Origin: Desulfovibrio sp.
GTDB taxonomy: Bacteria; Desulfobacterota; Desulfovibrionia; Desulfovibrionales; Desulfovibrionaceae
Length of the DNA: 6,462 nucleotides
Assembly (NCBI GenBank): GCA_014804865.1
Contig: JAAUYY010000139.1
Location: 1 to 6,462 of the forward strand
Direction of reading: 5' to 3'
Within the stretch, counting starts at the first letter, position 1, and every line of letters starts with the position of its first letter. Below the pieces are notes generated by a model. That model worked only from the letters and a program-made list of their open reading frames with translations, had not been told where the DNA came from and ran no database searches. A program made the translations under genes and the position numbers. Positions 6,123 through 6,462 of the stretch are shown here, in pieces.

Positions 6123-6462
6123 CTTTCTTCGCATAGCCGACATCCTCGACGATTCCATTGTCGATGGTCCGGGACTTCGGCTTACAGTCTTTACGCAGGG
6201 ATGTCCGCGTCGTTGCAAGGGATGCCATAACCCGGGCACGCATGATCGCTTCGGCGGTCGCGAAGTCGCCATCTCGGAGATTCTGGAACAGTATAGGGAT
6301 AATCCGCTTCTTTCGGGAATCACATTCTCCGGCGGCGAACCTTTCCTGCAACCCGAGGCTCTCGCCAAATTGGCGCGCCTGATCCACGCCGCGGGCGGGG
6401 ACGTTATCGTTTACACGGGCTTCTATTTCGAAGATTTGCTCGAGCCGCCGCTTCGCTCGAGA
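6112..6462 (+). CDS. nrdG: Anaerobic ribonucleotide reductase activating protein, radical SAM (3' truncated)
   Basis: The first 117 residues of the NrdG activase, which uses a [4Fe-4S] cluster and S-adenosylmethionine to make the 5'-deoxyadenosyl radical that generates the glycyl radical on NrdD. The radical SAM motif is CPRRCKGCHN, giving cluster cysteines 31, 35 and 38 (CX3CX2C). It is preceded by IVDGPGLRLTVFTQG (16-30), typical of glycyl-radical-enzyme activases. The SAM-binding GGEP motif is at 74-77, and VIVYTGF (98-104) fits the family's next strand. The ATG overlaps the preceding ORF by 11 nt in another frame and lacks a good ribosome site, so translation is probably coupled. The gene runs off the right edge. 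Its place directly after the glycyl-radical ORF matches its expected substrate. Confidence 0.95.
   Translation, partial: MGADFLRIADILDDSIVDGPGLRLTVFTQGCPRRCKGCHNPGTHDRFGGREVAISEILEQYRDNPLLSGITFSGGEPFLQPEALAKLARLIHAAGGDVIVYTGFYFEDLLEPPLRSR

Overview
The window carries parts or all of seven protein genes from a bacterium capable of anaerobic growth. The clearest sign is an oxygen-sensitive class III ribonucleotide reductase operon (nrdD, a small glycyl-radical ORF, nrdG). Coding DNA is fairly GC-rich with many CGCG/GCGC steps, while the central intergenic region is AT-rich. I could not fix a phylum. The enzyme types would suit an anaerobic or facultative bacterium, but nothing here is diagnostic.

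Layout. Bases 1-283 are the 3' end of serS (+). It converges, with a 15-nt gap, on a leftward three-gene cluster that reads umuC-type DNA polymerase (3109-1739), a CutA-like protein (1776-1423) and a GT-B glycosyltransferase (1420-299). These three overlap or are spaced by 2 nt, so they are probably one transcript. Bases 3110-3677 are a divergent AT-rich control region. It holds a candidate promoter for each direction, a perfect 8+1+8 dyad upstream of umuC, an A/T tract, and a GC-rich leader ahead of nrdD with a possible 20-codon leader ORF and competing hairpins. Rightward from 3678 lie nrdD (749 aa), a 57-aa ORF and the start of nrdG, which runs off the right edge.

Main observation. The 749-aa NrdD ends after its cysteine-rich motif and has no glycyl-radical motif. 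That motif (RITGY, with the conserved RFNNAKRAEEKDRVRH tail) is on the separate 57-aa ORF. This ORF is in the same frame, after two consecutive TAG codons, and has its own strong Shine-Dalgarno sequence. NrdD therefore appears split into a catalytic subunit and a free-standing glycyl-radical subunit, followed at once by the activase that would install the radical. I cannot tell from the sequence alone whether this split is already described.
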